A stretch of 64,000 nt of DNA from Tepidibacter aestuarii (GCF_934924865.1 NZ_OW235315.1:2604001-2668000), one strand, 5' to 3'; shown: positions 16,445 to 25,823, counted from the first letter of the stretch. Translations and numbers: made by a program. The notes: generated by a model not told the origin, from the sequence alone.

Positions 16445-17359
16445 TTAGCTTATTTTTTTTATGTCAACTTGATTTAGCAAACTCATAGCATGTTCTTTTT
16501 TACATAAATCAACAGAAAAGGCTGTTGCACTACCAGTTGCTATTCCAAGTTTAAAAGCTCTTAAAATATCTCCTTCTTTATAGTAGCTAGCTAAAAAACC
16601 AGCTATAAGAGAATCTCCTGCCCCAACAGAGTTTTTAACCTCTCCTTTTGGAGTTGACGCCTTATATACACCCTCATCACATATAAGTAATGCTCCATCG
16701 CCAGCCATTGATATTATTACATTTTGTGCGCCCATATCTACAAGCTTTTTTGCATAGTATATAGTGTCACCTATATTACCTATATCTACATTTAGCATTT
16801 CACTGAGTTCATGATTGTTTGGCTTTATTAAAAAAGGTTTGTTCTTTAAAGTATTTAATAATGCTTCACCAGTAGTATCTACTACAACTCTTACATTATT
16901 TTGAACGCATATATTCTGAATTTGAGCATATATATCTCTTGGAACACTTTTTTGAGCATTACCAGCAAGAACTAATATGTCATCACTACTTAATTTTTCT
17001 ATCTTATTAAATAAAGAATTTAAATTTTCTTCTGTTATGGTTGGACCATATCCGTTTATCTCTGTCTCTTTATTAGACTTTAACTTAACATTTATTCTTG
17101 TATCTTCTTTAACAGCTATAAAATCGGTCTTTACTCCTTCGTTTTCTAGATAGTTCTTGATAAACTCTCCTGTAAACCCACCTATGAATCCTAGTGCCTT
17201 TGTATCTACATCAAAATTATTAAGAACTCTAGATACATTAATTCCTTTTCCTCCAGGATATTTAATATCACTTCTAACTCTATTAACTTCTCCTGTTTTA
17301 AAATCCTCCACATTCACGATGTAGTCTATTGCTGGATTGAATGTTACTGTATATATCAT
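16445..17359 (-). CDS. fruK: 1-phosphofructokinase
   Basis: 304 residues, usual length. It has N-terminal TVTFNPAIDYIV, PfkB signature 1 in YPGGKGINVSRVLNN and signature 2 with catalytic Asp in VKNSVGAGDSLIAGFLASY. It phosphorylates fructose 1-phosphate to fructose 1,6-bisphosphate. The start ATG overlaps the fruR stop by one base (TAATG), and fruA follows directly, so the three genes form one operon. Confidence 0.96.
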   Translation of the reverse strand: MIYTVTFNPAIDYIVNVEDFKTGEVNRVRSDIKYPGGKGINVSRVLNNFDVDTKALGFIGGFTGEFIKNYLENEGVKTDFIAVKEDTRINVKLKSNKETEINGYGPTITEENLNSLFNKIEKLSSDDILVLAGNAQKSVPRDIYAQIQNICVQNNVRVVVDTTGEALLNTLKNKPFLIKPNNHELSEMLNVDIGNIGDTIYYAKKLVDMGAQNVIISMAGDGALLICDEGVYKASTPKGEVKNSVGAGDSLIAGFLASYYKEGDILRAFKLGIATGSATAFSVDLCKKEHAMSLLNQVDIKKIS

Positions 17360-18108
17360 TACTTCTTCACAACCTTTATTCTAGTTTTTTCTAAGTATCT
17401 ATCGTAATCTTCAAATTTAGAGTCTGTTATTATACTCGCTTTATCAAAACTAGCGACCTTTACAAATGCAATTTCTCCAAACTTAGAGTTATCAGCCAGT
17501 ATAAATGCTTCTCTTGAGTAGTTTATAGCTCTTTCTTTAAGTATTGCTTCTTCAGAATCTGGAGTTGTAAATCCATAATCAATATGAATTGCATTAATAC
17601 CTATAAAAGCTTTATCAAATGTGAACTTTTCTAAATTCTTTAATGCATCTGTTCCTATAACTGCCCTAGTTCTGGACTTTACCTTTCCACCAAGAATATA
17701 AGCATTGATATCATTTTCCATAAGCTCATTAATATGCTTAAGTCCATTAGTAACAATAACAACATCTCTTTTATCTATATATTTAATCATCTCAAATGTA
17801 GTAGTTCCTGCATCAAGGTATATGCAATCTCCTTCCTCTATAAGACTTGCTGCATATTTTGCTATTTCAATTTTTTCACTTATATTTTGCACTTCTTTTT
17901 CTTTATAACTTGGCTCATTAAATCTACCTTTAAGCAAAGTAGCTCCTCCATGAACTCTTTTTAAAGCATTTATTCCCTCTAAAAAAGTAAGATCTCTTCT
18001 TATGGTAGATTCTGATGTATTTGTGATTTCTACTAATTCGTTAATTTTGACAGATCCTTTTTCTTTCAAAGCACCTAATATCAATTCATGTCTTTCTTCT
18101 GTTAACAA
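17359..18108 (-). CDS. fruR: DeoR-family repressor of the fructose operon
   Basis: 249 residues from the TTG at 18108, six bases after AGAGGTG; the longer frame starts with a GTG that is part of that ribosome binding site. The N-terminus MLTEERHELILGALKEKG is as in other FruR proteins. HTH_DeoR: VKINELVEITNTSESTIRRD. The DeoRC sensor domain has YLDAGTTTFEMIKYI and TNGLKHINEL, and binds a phosphorylated sugar, most likely fructose 1-phosphate. It is the first gene of the fru operon and probably autoregulates through repeats just upstream (18149-18214). Confidence 0.93.
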   Translation of the reverse strand: MLTEERHELILGALKEKGSVKINELVEITNTSESTIRRDLTFLEGINALKRVHGGATLLKGRFNEPSYKEKEVQNISEKIEIAKYAASLIEEGDCIYLDAGTTTFEMIKYIDKRDVVIVTNGLKHINELMENDINAYILGGKVKSRTRAVIGTDALKNLEKFTFDKAFIGINAIHIDYGFTTPDSEEAILKERAINYSREAFILADNSKFGEIAFVKVASFDKASIITDSKFEDYDRYLEKTRIKVVKK

Positions 18109-18131
18109 TGTAATCACCTCTTTATATAATC

Positions 18132-18214
18132 ATTATAATTCAGAATCTTTCAAAAAACAATCATTTTATTTCAAAACAATCCAAATATATTCATTAAAAT
18201 TCAAAAACAATCAA
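18132..18214 (-). promoter_or_regulatory. fru operon promoter and three operator-like repeats
   Basis: Minus strand: -10 TATAAT at 18137-18132 with TTGTTT as a possible -35. Three copies of a TGATTGTTTTTTGAA-like motif lie at 18164-18149, 18183-18170 and 18214-18200, starting 21 and 30 bases apart, close to whole helical turns. They overlap and precede the promoter, which fits binding sites for FruR. The repeats are seen; the binding is inferred. Confidence 0.6.
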
Positions 18215-18260
18215 TTTCAATCGCATTTATATATTAATTTCCTACTCTTAAATATAAATT

Positions 18261-18293
18261 AAAATAGGAACGACATAAAATCGTTCCTATTTT
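18261..18293 (-). terminator. Intrinsic terminator after the EAL/GGDEF gene
   Basis: AATAGGAACGA-CATAAAA-TCGTTCCTATT, an 11-bp perfect stem that overlaps the stop codon of the upstream minus-strand gene; T/A tracts flank it. Confidence 0.85.
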
Positions 18294-20047
18294 TCAATAA
18301 TATAACTGCTATGAGGAATTTTTTTTACTTTCTTTTTTATAATACTCATATGTTGAGCAAGCGAATCAGCATCTTTAAAATTATATAAATTCTTATATAA
18401 CCCAGCTATAGAGATAGATGTTAAATTAAAAACAGTTTTTTTCCCATTCCTACCTTCAGATTCTATGTACACATTATTTATATCTTTTTCACAAAAGAAA
18501 TCTAATACCTTTTGGTCAAATTCTAAAATAATATTTTTACAAAGAGTTTCACAGTCATCTCTAGAATCTTCTACAACAGCTACAAAGTCATCTCCTCCAA
18601 TATGCCCTACAAAGCTATTGAAAGGGAATAGAGTTTTAATATTATTTTTTATTATATCTGCAGTCAATTTTATAATATTATCTCCATTTTCAAATCCATA
18701 TATATCATTATATATTTTAAAATTATCTAAATCAAAATAAAAAATATAAGAATTATTATTATTATTATATTTAACAGTATCACTCAATACTCTATTGATA
18801 ATTGCATTCCCAGGAAGACCTGTTAGAGGATTTAGTTCTCTTGCATAATTTTTTTCTAAGGTATTAGAATATTTAACCAGTTCTCTTATTGAAACAATTC
18901 CTCCATAATTATAACCTTTTGTCACAATAATATTGTCATAGACTTTATCATCATCTCTTGCCATGGCAACTTCTAAAACTTTATTTATAGGCGTATAATA
19001 TTCAACAATAAGTGGGCTTTTGTCCATAGTAAGTTCAATAGGTCTTTTAGAATACACAGCAAACCCATATTGTTTTGCAAGCATTGAATTTAAGTTGTTT
19101 TTCATCATTAAACCTACAGGATAATTATTCTTAACTATACATACACCCTCTACAGAATGATTGTCAAAATACTCTTTAATTTTTTCACAAGACGTTGAAA
19201 TATCAAAGGTTATAGTTTCTTCCATTACATCTCCTATATAATTATGGCTGTTTCTACAATCAAAAAATCCATTTGATCTATCATTGTATTTATTTATAAT
19301 ATCTTTTATATTCTCACATATATCTAAAAATGTATCAGCTGGTTTTTGTAAAAAATACCCTTGTCCAGCATATACGCCTAATTTTATCAAGCATTGAAGC
19401 TCCTCTTCCGTTTCAATACCCTCAGCTATTAACTTTGTATTAGTTGTATTTGCTAAATCAACCAAAGATTTAATTAAAGCTTGTTTAAATAAATCTCTAT
19501 CTATATCTCTAATAAGCTCCATATCTATTTTTATATAATGAGGTTTTGTTTGAGTGATTGTTTTAAGCCCGGAATAACCTGCACCTACATCATCAACTGC
19601 AATTTTATATCCTTGGTCTACATAATGCTTTAGTACCTTAGTAAAACTTTTATAATCTTCAATAGCAGTTCTTTCAGTAATTTCGAATATAACACACTCT
19701 GGAGATATATTGTATTTTCTTAAAAATTCTTTAGTAAATCCTTTTTTAAACTTATCATCTCGTATAATATTTGGATCTACATTTAAAAATAATAATTTAC
19801 TCCTATCAATACTTTGCGCTTTTTCTATTGCCTTTATACGAAATAAAAGTTCAAGTTCCCACGTCTTATTCTGCTGTTCTGCAATTTTAAGCAATTCGAT
19901 AGGTGAAGAAAAAATCGAGTTCCTAGGACCTCTACTTAAAGCCTCATATCCTATTGTTTCTCCATCTATTAAATTTACAATTGGTTGAAATAATGTAGTT
20001 ATACTTCCATTTTTAATTATATTTTCAAATTCATTAACTACCTTCAT
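18287..20047 (-). CDS. c-di-GMP signalling protein: EAL - CBS pair - GGDEF
   Basis: 586 residues. EAL domain first (about 10-250): GYEALSRGP, the Asn in FLNVDP, the Glu in FEITERTA, AVDDVGAGYSG, YIKIDMELI, AEGIETEEE and GQGYFLQKP, so the metal-binding and catalytic residues of an active phosphodiesterase are present. Residues about 275-400 look like a CBS pair (VEGVCIVKNNYPVGLM; YDNIIVTKGYNYGGIVSI). A GGDEF-type domain follows (about 410-570) with DLDNFKIYND and HIGGDDFVAVVED; the signature is GGDDF, so cyclase activity is uncertain. The order EAL-CBS-GGDEF is less common than GGDEF-EAL. It is a single-gene unit with start behind GAGGTGAATTT. No membrane segment is seen, so it is likely cytoplasmic. 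Confidence 0.88.
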   Translation of the reverse strand: MKVVNEFENIIKNGSITTLFQPIVNLIDGETIGYEALSRGPRNSIFSSPIELLKIAEQQNKTWELELLFRIKAIEKAQSIDRSKLLFLNVDPNIIRDDKFKKGFTKEFLRKYNISPECVIFEITERTAIEDYKSFTKVLKHYVDQGYKIAVDDVGAGYSGLKTITQTKPHYIKIDMELIRDIDRDLFKQALIKSLVDLANTTNTKLIAEGIETEEELQCLIKLGVYAGQGYFLQKPADTFLDICENIKDIINKYNDRSNGFFDCRNSHNYIGDVMEETITFDISTSCEKIKEYFDNHSVEGVCIVKNNYPVGLMMKNNLNSMLAKQYGFAVYSKRPIELTMDKSPLIVEYYTPINKVLEVAMARDDDKVYDNIIVTKGYNYGGIVSIRELVKYSNTLEKNYARELNPLTGLPGNAIINRVLSDTVKYNNNNNSYIFYFDLDNFKIYNDIYGFENGDNIIKLTADIIKNNIKTLFPFNSFVGHIGGDDFVAVVEDSRDDCETLCKNIILEFDQKVLDFFCEKDINNVYIESEGRNGKKTVFNLTSISIAGLYKNLYNFKDADSLAQHMSIIKKKVKKIPHSSYIIEK

Positions 20048-20170
20048 AAATTCACCTCAAGTTATGTGAAAAATTCATATACTTCAGGTATATGATATAA
20101 CATTTTAATCTAAATGAATATATATATTAAGTTAAAGATATGTTAATTCTTTTATCAAAATACAAAAAAA

Positions 20171-20195
20171 GACAATATCTTTTTTTGATATCGTC
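20171..20195 (-). terminator. Intrinsic terminator after asrC
   Basis: GACaATATC-TTTTTTT-GATATcGTC read on either strand, followed on the minus strand by a T-rich tract, 16 bases after the asrC stop codon. Confidence 0.7.
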
Positions 20196-20210
20196 CTTTT
20201 GTATTTTAAT

Positions 20211-21203
20211 CTATTCTGCATAATTCATAAATGCATCTTTTTCGTACTTATATCCACCAAAATCTATAAACTCAGCAACCTTAACTTCAGGTCCAAGATT
20301 AGTTCCTCTTAGAGCATACTCTTTAAATACAGGATAACCTGTTCTATCAACAATATAACCTATATGCTCTTTTGGTAAAGATCTATCTATATACTCATCT
20401 ATATAGTCATAAGTATTAAGTATAACCTTAATTATAGTCTCTTCATCTACCCATTCCATAAAAGGCATTGCTATTCTTGGATTTTTCTTTCCTGTTCTAC
20501 CCATTATAACTAATTTATATTTTTTTTCTGGATTTCTAGACCAAGCACTAGTAGGACATTTAAGAGCACATTCTCCACATCCTATACATCTTCTACTGTC
20601 TCTTTTTACCTTTCCATCCTTCGTAGTAAGTGCGCCTGTTGCTCTTTTACTACAGTTCTTAACACATGCTTCACAACCTATACACCTATTCATATCATAC
20701 TCTACATCTGCCATCCCTATTATTCCAAAATCCTGCATATGAGCCTTTATGCAGTCGTTTGGACATCCTGTTAAAGCAATTTTCACATGGTGATCATTTG
20801 GAAATATTGCCTTTTCTATTTTTTTTGCAAATTCAGTAGTATTATAGTTTGCAAATGGACAGACTTTATTTCCTATACATGCAGACACATTTCTAGTTCC
20901 TGCTGCTGGATAACCACTTTTAGGATCTACCGCATTTATTTCAAGACCTTCTATTAAAGATTTCGCCATAAGGTTTACTTCATCTACTTTATCAAAAGGT
21001 ATACCCATTATTTCAAAACCTTGTCTTGTAGTTATATGAATTTTTCCGTTTCCATATTTATTTGCTATATCATTTACTATACTTAAAAGATCTGCACTTA
21101 TTTCCCCTCCAGGTACACGAACACGAAGAGATGTAGTGTTCCTATGTTTAGTTATTCTATATGCATTCTTCTTCATTTTTTTTACATTTAAGTCTAATGA
21201 CAA
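20211..21203 (-). CDS. asrC: Anaerobic sulfite reductase subunit C (siroheme subunit)
   Basis: 330 residues, usual length. The N-terminal ferredoxin-like half (KIHITTRQGFEI) leads to the siroheme/[4Fe-4S] ligands: Cys in SACIGNKVCPF and in ALTGCPNDCIKAH (C-x5-C ... C-x3-C). Two ferredoxin motifs follow, CIGCEACVKNCSKRA and CIGCGECALKCP. It reduces sulfite to sulfide with electrons passed from AsrB and AsrA. The start is a TTG at 21203 behind GGAGGGGAGTATA. Last gene of the channel-asrA-asrB-asrC operon. Confidence 0.96.
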   Translation of the reverse strand: MSLDLNVKKMKKNAYRITKHRNTTSLRVRVPGGEISADLLSIVNDIANKYGNGKIHITTRQGFEIMGIPFDKVDEVNLMAKSLIEGLEINAVDPKSGYPAAGTRNVSACIGNKVCPFANYNTTEFAKKIEKAIFPNDHHVKIALTGCPNDCIKAHMQDFGIIGMADVEYDMNRCIGCEACVKNCSKRATGALTTKDGKVKRDSRRCIGCGECALKCPTSAWSRNPEKKYKLVIMGRTGKKNPRIAMPFMEWVDEETIIKVILNTYDYIDEYIDRSLPKEHIGYIVDRTGYPVFKEYALRGTNLGPEVKVAEFIDFGGYKYEKDAFMNYAE

Positions 21204-21220
21204 TATACTCCCCTCCCAAT

Positions 21221-22012
21221 CTAGTCTATTAATTCTTCACCTTTTGTATAATTGAATACTGGTCCTTCAAGACATACATAAGTCTCATCTATTTTACAAT
21301 GTCCACATTTCCCTATTGCACAAGACATCTTTCTTTCAAAAGAAACCCATATTTGTTCTTTAGGAACTCCAAGTTTTAAGAATTCTAGTGCTGTAAATTT
21401 CATCATTACAGGAGGTCCAACTATTACAACCTGAACATCGTCCATATTCTCTATTTCTATATTAGGTACAAATTCTGTTATAAGGCCTGAGTTTCCAGCC
21501 CAATCTTCATCCGCATTATCAACAGTTAAAGTTAAATTTATATTCTTTTTCCAGTTCTCAATCTCATCCTTAAACAGTATATCCTTAGGAGATTTAAATC
21601 CTAATAATAAATCAAACTTTTTAACCTCATCTATATTTGTATTAAAATGATTGACTATATTCTTAACAGGAGCAAGACCAGTTCCTCCAGCCGCTATTAT
21701 TAAATGCTTATTTTCATATTTTTCTATAGGGAATCCATTTCCATAAGGACCTCTTAAATACATATAATCCCCTGGTTTTAAGTTGTATATTTCGTCGGTT
21801 AATTTTCCTACTTTTCTTATTGTCATTTCAATATATCCATCACCAAAATCACTAACGGATATAGGAGCCTCTCCAATTCTTGGAATAGATACCTGAACAA
21901 ACTGACCACCTTTTAGTTTTTCATCAAACTCAACCTTATATGTTATATCTATATCCGTTTGAGCTATTACATCTAGTACCTTCTTTTTTTGAGGAATAAA
22001 AGGATTATTCAT
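21221..22012 (-). CDS. asrB: Anaerobic sulfite reductase subunit B (flavin/NAD(P)H subunit)
   Basis: 263 residues. Ferredoxin-reductase-type FAD domain (about 15-95; GDYMYLRGPYGNGFPI) and NAD(P)-binding domain (about 100-220; HLIIAAGGTGLAPV, VVIVGPPVMMKFT), ending with a [2Fe-2S] Cys cluster CAIGKCGHCKIDETYVC as in dihydroorotate dehydrogenase electron-transfer subunits. It passes electrons from NADH to the AsrA/AsrC iron-sulfur chain. The start overlaps the asrA end by eight bases, so translation is coupled. Confidence 0.95.
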   Translation of the reverse strand: MNNPFIPQKKKVLDVIAQTDIDITYKVEFDEKLKGGQFVQVSIPRIGEAPISVSDFGDGYIEMTIRKVGKLTDEIYNLKPGDYMYLRGPYGNGFPIEKYENKHLIIAAGGTGLAPVKNIVNHFNTNIDEVKKFDLLLGFKSPKDILFKDEIENWKKNINLTLTVDNADEDWAGNSGLITEFVPNIEIENMDDVQVVIVGPPVMMKFTALEFLKLGVPKEQIWVSFERKMSCAIGKCGHCKIDETYVCLEGPVFNYTKGEELID

Positions 22013-23030
22013 TAGTAGCCTCTCCCTTCTTTAAAGTCTCACTTACCTTGTTAATGCACTGTGCAAAAGATATATATTGTGGACATTGATCATCACATCT
22101 ACCACATCCAACGCACATATTTTCACCAAAACGTTTGTTATAGTCATATATCTTATGCATTGTTTTAAAGCGCATTCTAGATCCATAATCTTTTCTAAAC
22201 TCATGTCCACCTGCCATATTAGTGAATTTATCTATATGACATCCAGCCCATACTCTTCTTCTTTCTCCACTATTTGGGTTTTCTTCATAAGCTATATCTT
22301 GAGTAGTAAAACAGCTACAAGTCATACATACTGTATTACATCTACCACAAGCTATACATCTTTTTGAATATTCTTCCCATATCTTATTATTGAAAAATTC
22401 TACGCTCAAATCATCTTTATTTGGAACTTCTACTTTAAATTTATTTTCTTTTACATATTCCATTTCAAATTCAACTTTATCTCCAACAGTTTCGAATACT
22501 TTTTTTAATTCATCATCTTTAACTTCACAAGTAACTTTGTTATCTTCAAATCTTATCCCTATATCGTAGTTATCCGTTTTATTTGAATTCATAGATACAC
22601 AGAAGCAATTATCAAAACTTTCGCTACACTCTATAAGAACGAATTTAATCTTTTCTCTAAGTCTTTGATAATAAACATCTTTGTATGGTCCATTTTCTAA
22701 AAATATTGTATCAAGTCTTCTCATTCCGTTTATATCACAAGCTCTCAAGAAGATTAATAATTTCTTTTCACTTACAGTAGACTCCCTAAATTCATCTTCA
22801 TTAAAATAAAATAAAGTCTGAGTTATAGGATATACAACCTCTTTAGGTGAATATTGAGATTTTTCCTTATACTCAATTTCCTCTATAGTATTTATTTCAT
22901 CATATCTTATTAAATCAGTATCTGAAAAACGTCCTCTTTTAGAAAACCTCTTTGGTGCATATATTTTATATTCATCTTTTAACGATTCCAATATTTTATT
23001 AAAATCTTTATTATTAATTTCAAATCCCAT
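22005..23030 (-). CDS. asrA: Anaerobic sulfite reductase subunit A (iron-sulfur subunit)
   Basis: 341 residues. A variable N-terminal half (about 1-220) is followed by two [4Fe-4S] motifs: CIACGRCNTVCMTCSCF and CVGCGRCDDQCPQ. The pattern matches AsrA of the dissimilatory-type anaerobic sulfite reductase. Its start lies three bases after the channel gene's stop and uses a ribosome binding site (AAAGGAGGTAAA) located inside the end of that gene. Overlaps asrB by eight bases. Confidence 0.94.
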   Translation of the reverse strand: MGFEINNKDFNKILESLKDEYKIYAPKRFSKRGRFSDTDLIRYDEINTIEEIEYKEKSQYSPKEVVYPITQTLFYFNEDEFRESTVSEKKLLIFLRACDINGMRRLDTIFLENGPYKDVYYQRLREKIKFVLIECSESFDNCFCVSMNSNKTDNYDIGIRFEDNKVTCEVKDDELKKVFETVGDKVEFEMEYVKENKFKVEVPNKDDLSVEFFNNKIWEEYSKRCIACGRCNTVCMTCSCFTTQDIAYEENPNSGERRRVWAGCHIDKFTNMAGGHEFRKDYGSRMRFKTMHKIYDYNKRFGENMCVGCGRCDDQCPQYISFAQCINKVSETLKKGEATNE

Positions 23031-23032
23031 AT

Positions 23033-23815
23033 CTATTTACCTCCTTTTTCAGTTCCAACATAAAAGTACATAGCTCCTATTATAACTGCTCCTCCTACCA
23101 TATTTCCGAGTGTTACAGGTATTAAATTATGTGCAAATCCTGCCCAAGATACTAAACTAGGATCATGTGGAATAAATAATCCCATTCCAAGAAGTGTCAT
23201 ATTAGCTATACTATGCTCAAATCCAGATCCTATGAATCCAAATAAACATAAGAATATAAATGCGATTTTTGCTATGTCTTCTTTAGTCTTCGTAGCCATC
23301 CATATTGATAAACACACTAACATGTTACATAATATACCTCTAAAGAATAATTCTACAGATGGTGCTCCCATCTTACCAGCACTAGCTCCTAATACAAAAT
23401 CACTTAGTGGAGCTTTAGATATAAGTCCTGTTTGAACTAATGTCCATGCCATTAATAAAGAACCAATTAAATTACCAAAATAACTTACAACCCATATTTT
23501 TATAGCATCTATCCAAGTTACTTTCTTTGATAAGGCTCCTACTGTCATTACCATATTGTTTCCTGTAAAAAGTTCTGATCCTGCAAATATAACTAATGTT
23601 AATGCAATTGCAAAGCTTGCTCCCATTAAAGCCTTAAGTCCAGGAGAACCTGCAGCTTTAAGTGGTGCTCCTATAGAAAAAATAAGCATAATTCCAAATC
23701 CTACATAAATTCCAGCCATCATTGAAAGTATAAAATATTTAACAATATTATCATTTAAAATCTTTATTTTCACTTTTGCAGCAGCGGCTAGTTTTTCTAA
23801 ATTCTCTTTTATCAC
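23033..23815 (-). CDS. Formate/nitrite-transporter family channel, probable hydrosulfide channel
   Basis: 260 residues with six membrane segments, typical FNT size. FNT features: FSIGAPLKAAGSPGLKALMG (first cytoplasmic loop/Omega region), GSELFTGNNMVMTVGAL, and VVSYFGNLIGSLLMAW with the second half GILCNMLVCLSIWMA. The clade found beside asrABC in Clostridioides difficile (HSC/FNT3) exports HS-, the product of the sulfite reductase; location at the head of asrABC makes that function likely here. The start is GTG at 23815 behind AAGGAGATGAATTAA. A perfect Crp-type site lies 66-85 bases upstream. Confidence 0.88.
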   Translation of the reverse strand: MIKENLEKLAAAAKVKIKILNDNIVKYFILSMMAGIYVGFGIMLIFSIGAPLKAAGSPGLKALMGASFAIALTLVIFAGSELFTGNNMVMTVGALSKKVTWIDAIKIWVVSYFGNLIGSLLMAWTLVQTGLISKAPLSDFVLGASAGKMGAPSVELFFRGILCNMLVCLSIWMATKTKEDIAKIAFIFLCLFGFIGSGFEHSIANMTLLGMGLFIPHDPSLVSWAGFAHNLIPVTLGNMVGGAVIIGAMYFYVGTEKGGK

Positions 23816-23880
23816 TTAATTCATCTCCTTAGATTGATATTTTTTAGTCATTAATATTTTAACAATATATAAATTTTAAA

Positions 23881-23900
23881 TCTGTGATAAATATCACAGA
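23881..23900. promoter_or_regulatory. Perfect Crp-type operator (TGTGA-N6-TCACA) ahead of the channel-asrABC operon
   Basis: TCTGTGAT-AAAT-ATCACAGA is a perfect palindrome with 8-bp arms. Its centre is about 41.5 bases upstream of the start expected from a TAAAAT -10 box (23861-23856, minus strand), the class II activator position. The Crp-family protein encoded just upstream carries the RExxxR recognition helix that in the family reads TGTGA. Confidence 0.75.
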
Positions 23901-23907
23901 TAAAAAA

Positions 23908-23929
23908 AAATCCCTTATGAAAGGGATTT
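23908..23929 (-). terminator. Intrinsic terminator overlapping the end of the Crp-family gene
   Basis: On the minus strand AAATCCCTT-TCAT-AAGGGATTT followed by a run of Ts; it includes the stop region of the regulator and separates it from the hydrosulfide-channel operon. Confidence 0.88.
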
Positions 23930-24598
23930 AGTGTAGTCTTCTAGTTTACTTAAACTGCATATTATTATCTTTTGATTTTTTTGCTTTATTATGTTCTTTC
24001 TTTCAATATTTTTTAAAAATCTACTTACAGATTCTCTAGAAGTGCCCACCATAGACGCAAGTTGAGAATGAGTCATATTGATATCTATATGTATATTTTC
24101 ATTGCTTGGACATCCATAGTCCCTAGCAAGCTTCCATAGTCTTGCAGCTATTCTATAATTAGTTTTTTTAAGACCTAAATTCTTTATCTGTCTAAAAGAC
24201 CTTCTAAGCTTATTACTTAGTGAATTCATAATAATCATGTTGAAGTTAAAATCTCGTCTCATCCAATATATAGTATCACTCTTTGAAAAGCATATTATTT
24301 TACTATCTTCCATAACTTTGGCATTAGCGGAGGTACTTTTATCATCTATACAAAGTTCATTTAAGAAATCCCCTCTTCCAAGTATATATATAATTTTTTC
24401 ATCACCTTCTTCTGATGATTTATAAAGTATTATCTTCCCTGAGCATACTAAATATACATTTCGATGTTCTTCAGCCTCACTAAATATTATTTCATCTTTT
24501 TCATAAATCTTTATAAGTCCTCTAGATTTCATCTCTTTTATAATTTCTTTATCTATATTTGAGAAAATATCCATGTTTTCAAACAATCTAATCAACAC
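23915..24598 (-). CDS. Crp/Fnr-family transcriptional regulator of the asr operon
   Basis: 227 residues. An N-terminal cyclic-nucleotide-binding-type barrel (about 10-115; DFLNELCIDDKSTSANAK) is followed by an HTH_Crp domain (about 145-215; MTHSQLASMVGTSRESVSRF). There is no FNR-type N-terminal Cys cluster. The recognition helix RESVSR matches the TGTGA-reading type. It sits directly upstream of, and in line with, the channel-asrABC operon whose promoter region has a TGTGA palindrome, so local control is likely. The start is uncertain: the frame begins with GTG at 24598 close to AAGGG, and nearby TTG codons are alternatives. Confidence 0.88.
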   Translation of the reverse strand: MLIRLFENMDIFSNIDKEIIKEMKSRGLIKIYEKDEIIFSEAEEHRNVYLVCSGKIILYKSSEEGDEKIIYILGRGDFLNELCIDDKSTSANAKVMEDSKIICFSKSDTIYWMRRDFNFNMIIMNSLSNKLRRSFRQIKNLGLKKTNYRIAARLWKLARDYGCPSNENIHIDINMTHSQLASMVGTSRESVSRFLKNIERKNIIKQKNQKIIICSLSKLEDYTKSLS

Positions 24599-24674
24599 CC
24601 TTCAAATAGATATGTATTAGATATTATACTCTTTTTTAATATTTTTAGAAAGATTTTAAATGAGGACTTTATTT

Positions 24675-25823
24675 TTAAAGCATCTCTATAAATGCACCTA
24701 TACGAGTACTTATCTGACCTATATCTGTTTGAGAGTAATCCGTTTCCAAAGCCATATAAGGTATTTTTTTATCGTTATTTATAAATTTCTTAATATTATA
24801 TGTCTCTACATTGTATGTGTGGCAAGCTTGAAGAACTACTTCAATTACACCATCAACTTTATACTCATCTACAAGTCTTGATAATAAATCTAATCTATCA
24901 TTATTAGGAGTCATACAAGAACACGGAATACTTAGATAGTGCTTCGTTAACGCCTCCATAGGACCAATAGTTTCATCTACTAAATTTTCAATTGATTTAG
25001 CTCCTCCACAGTTTTCAAAGCATACAACTACTCCGTTATTTTCTTCTATGGTTTTAATTATTTTTTCAGCAACACCACCAATTGGACATCCTGTTATCAG
25101 TATTCTCTTTAAATCCTTAGATACTCTATTATTTTCATCTTCATAATCACATTTAACTTTATCTATCAGATCTCTTAATTCTTTTACATACTCTTTTTTA
25201 TCTAGTTTAAAACTAGTACCTTCCAATACTTTTATAAGATCAAATCCCTTCATAGCTGGAGGGCATAATGAGCTTAACTGATAGAATTCTTTTAAAAGTT
25301 TTCTTTCTTCGTTACACAGCTTTATAGCTTCTTTTAATTTATCTTCTGTAATTTCAACTTCAAATTCAGACTCTAGTCTATCCTTTAAAATATTTAACTC
25401 TTTATGCCATGAATTTATAGAATCCTCTGTTTTATAGTTTTGAGGAAGATACATAATGTGCATAGGTTTTATTTCGGCTAAAAGTTCATACATTTTTTTC
25501 TTTCCATCACATGTAGTCTCTCCAACTAGTAGGTCAGAAAAATAAAAGTATGGACATTTATCTGTTATACTAAATCCGTAGCTTGACTTAATTAAAGGAC
25601 ATAAATTTCTAGGAAGATGCTTTTCAGCCTCTTTAATAGGTTCTTCGCTAGTTCCACATAAAGATACAGGTATAGCACCAGATGCCATAATCACCTCTTT
25701 TGGAGTGTATGCACAGTATACTCCTACTATTTTATTTCCATCTTCTTTCAACTTTTTAATTTTTAAAAATCCATCTCTCCTAGCTTCGCTAAATTCGTCA
25801 AATATTTGAGGTAAATCCTTCAT
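24675..25823 (-). CDS. Double-cubane-cluster protein of the 2-hydroxyacyl-CoA dehydratase family
   Basis: 382 residues. It matches the HgdB/FldC-like family (PF06050), specifically the double-cubane-cluster (DCCP, YjiM-type) group: N-terminal [21 protein letters not shown], middle [17 protein letters not shown], then [29 protein letters not shown] and [18 protein letters not shown] with conserved Cys. DCCPs reduce small molecules such as acetylene in vitro; the natural substrate is unknown. They are normally fed by an ATP-dependent activator (YjiL type), which is not adjacent here. Start follows GGGGAGGATTGTATT. It lies upstream of the Crp-family gene on the same strand with a 76-base gap. 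Confidence 0.88.
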   Translation of the reverse strand: MKDLPQIFDEFSEARRDGFLKIKKLKEDGNKIVGVYCAYTPKEVIMASGAIPVSLCGTSEEPIKEAEKHLPRNLCPLIKSSYGFSITDKCPYFYFSDLLVGETTCDGKKKMYELLAEIKPMHIMYLPQNYKTEDSINSWHKELNILKDRLESEFEVEITEDKLKEAIKLCNEERKLLKEFYQLSSLCPPAMKGFDLIKVLEGTSFKLDKKEYVKELRDLIDKVKCDYEDENNRVSKDLKRILITGCPIGGVAEKIIKTIEENNGVVVCFENCGGAKSIENLVDETIGPMEALTKHYLSIPCSCMTPNNDRLDLLSRLVDEYKVDGVIEVVLQACHTYNVETYNIKKFINNDKKIPYMALETDYSQTDIGQISTRIGAFIEML

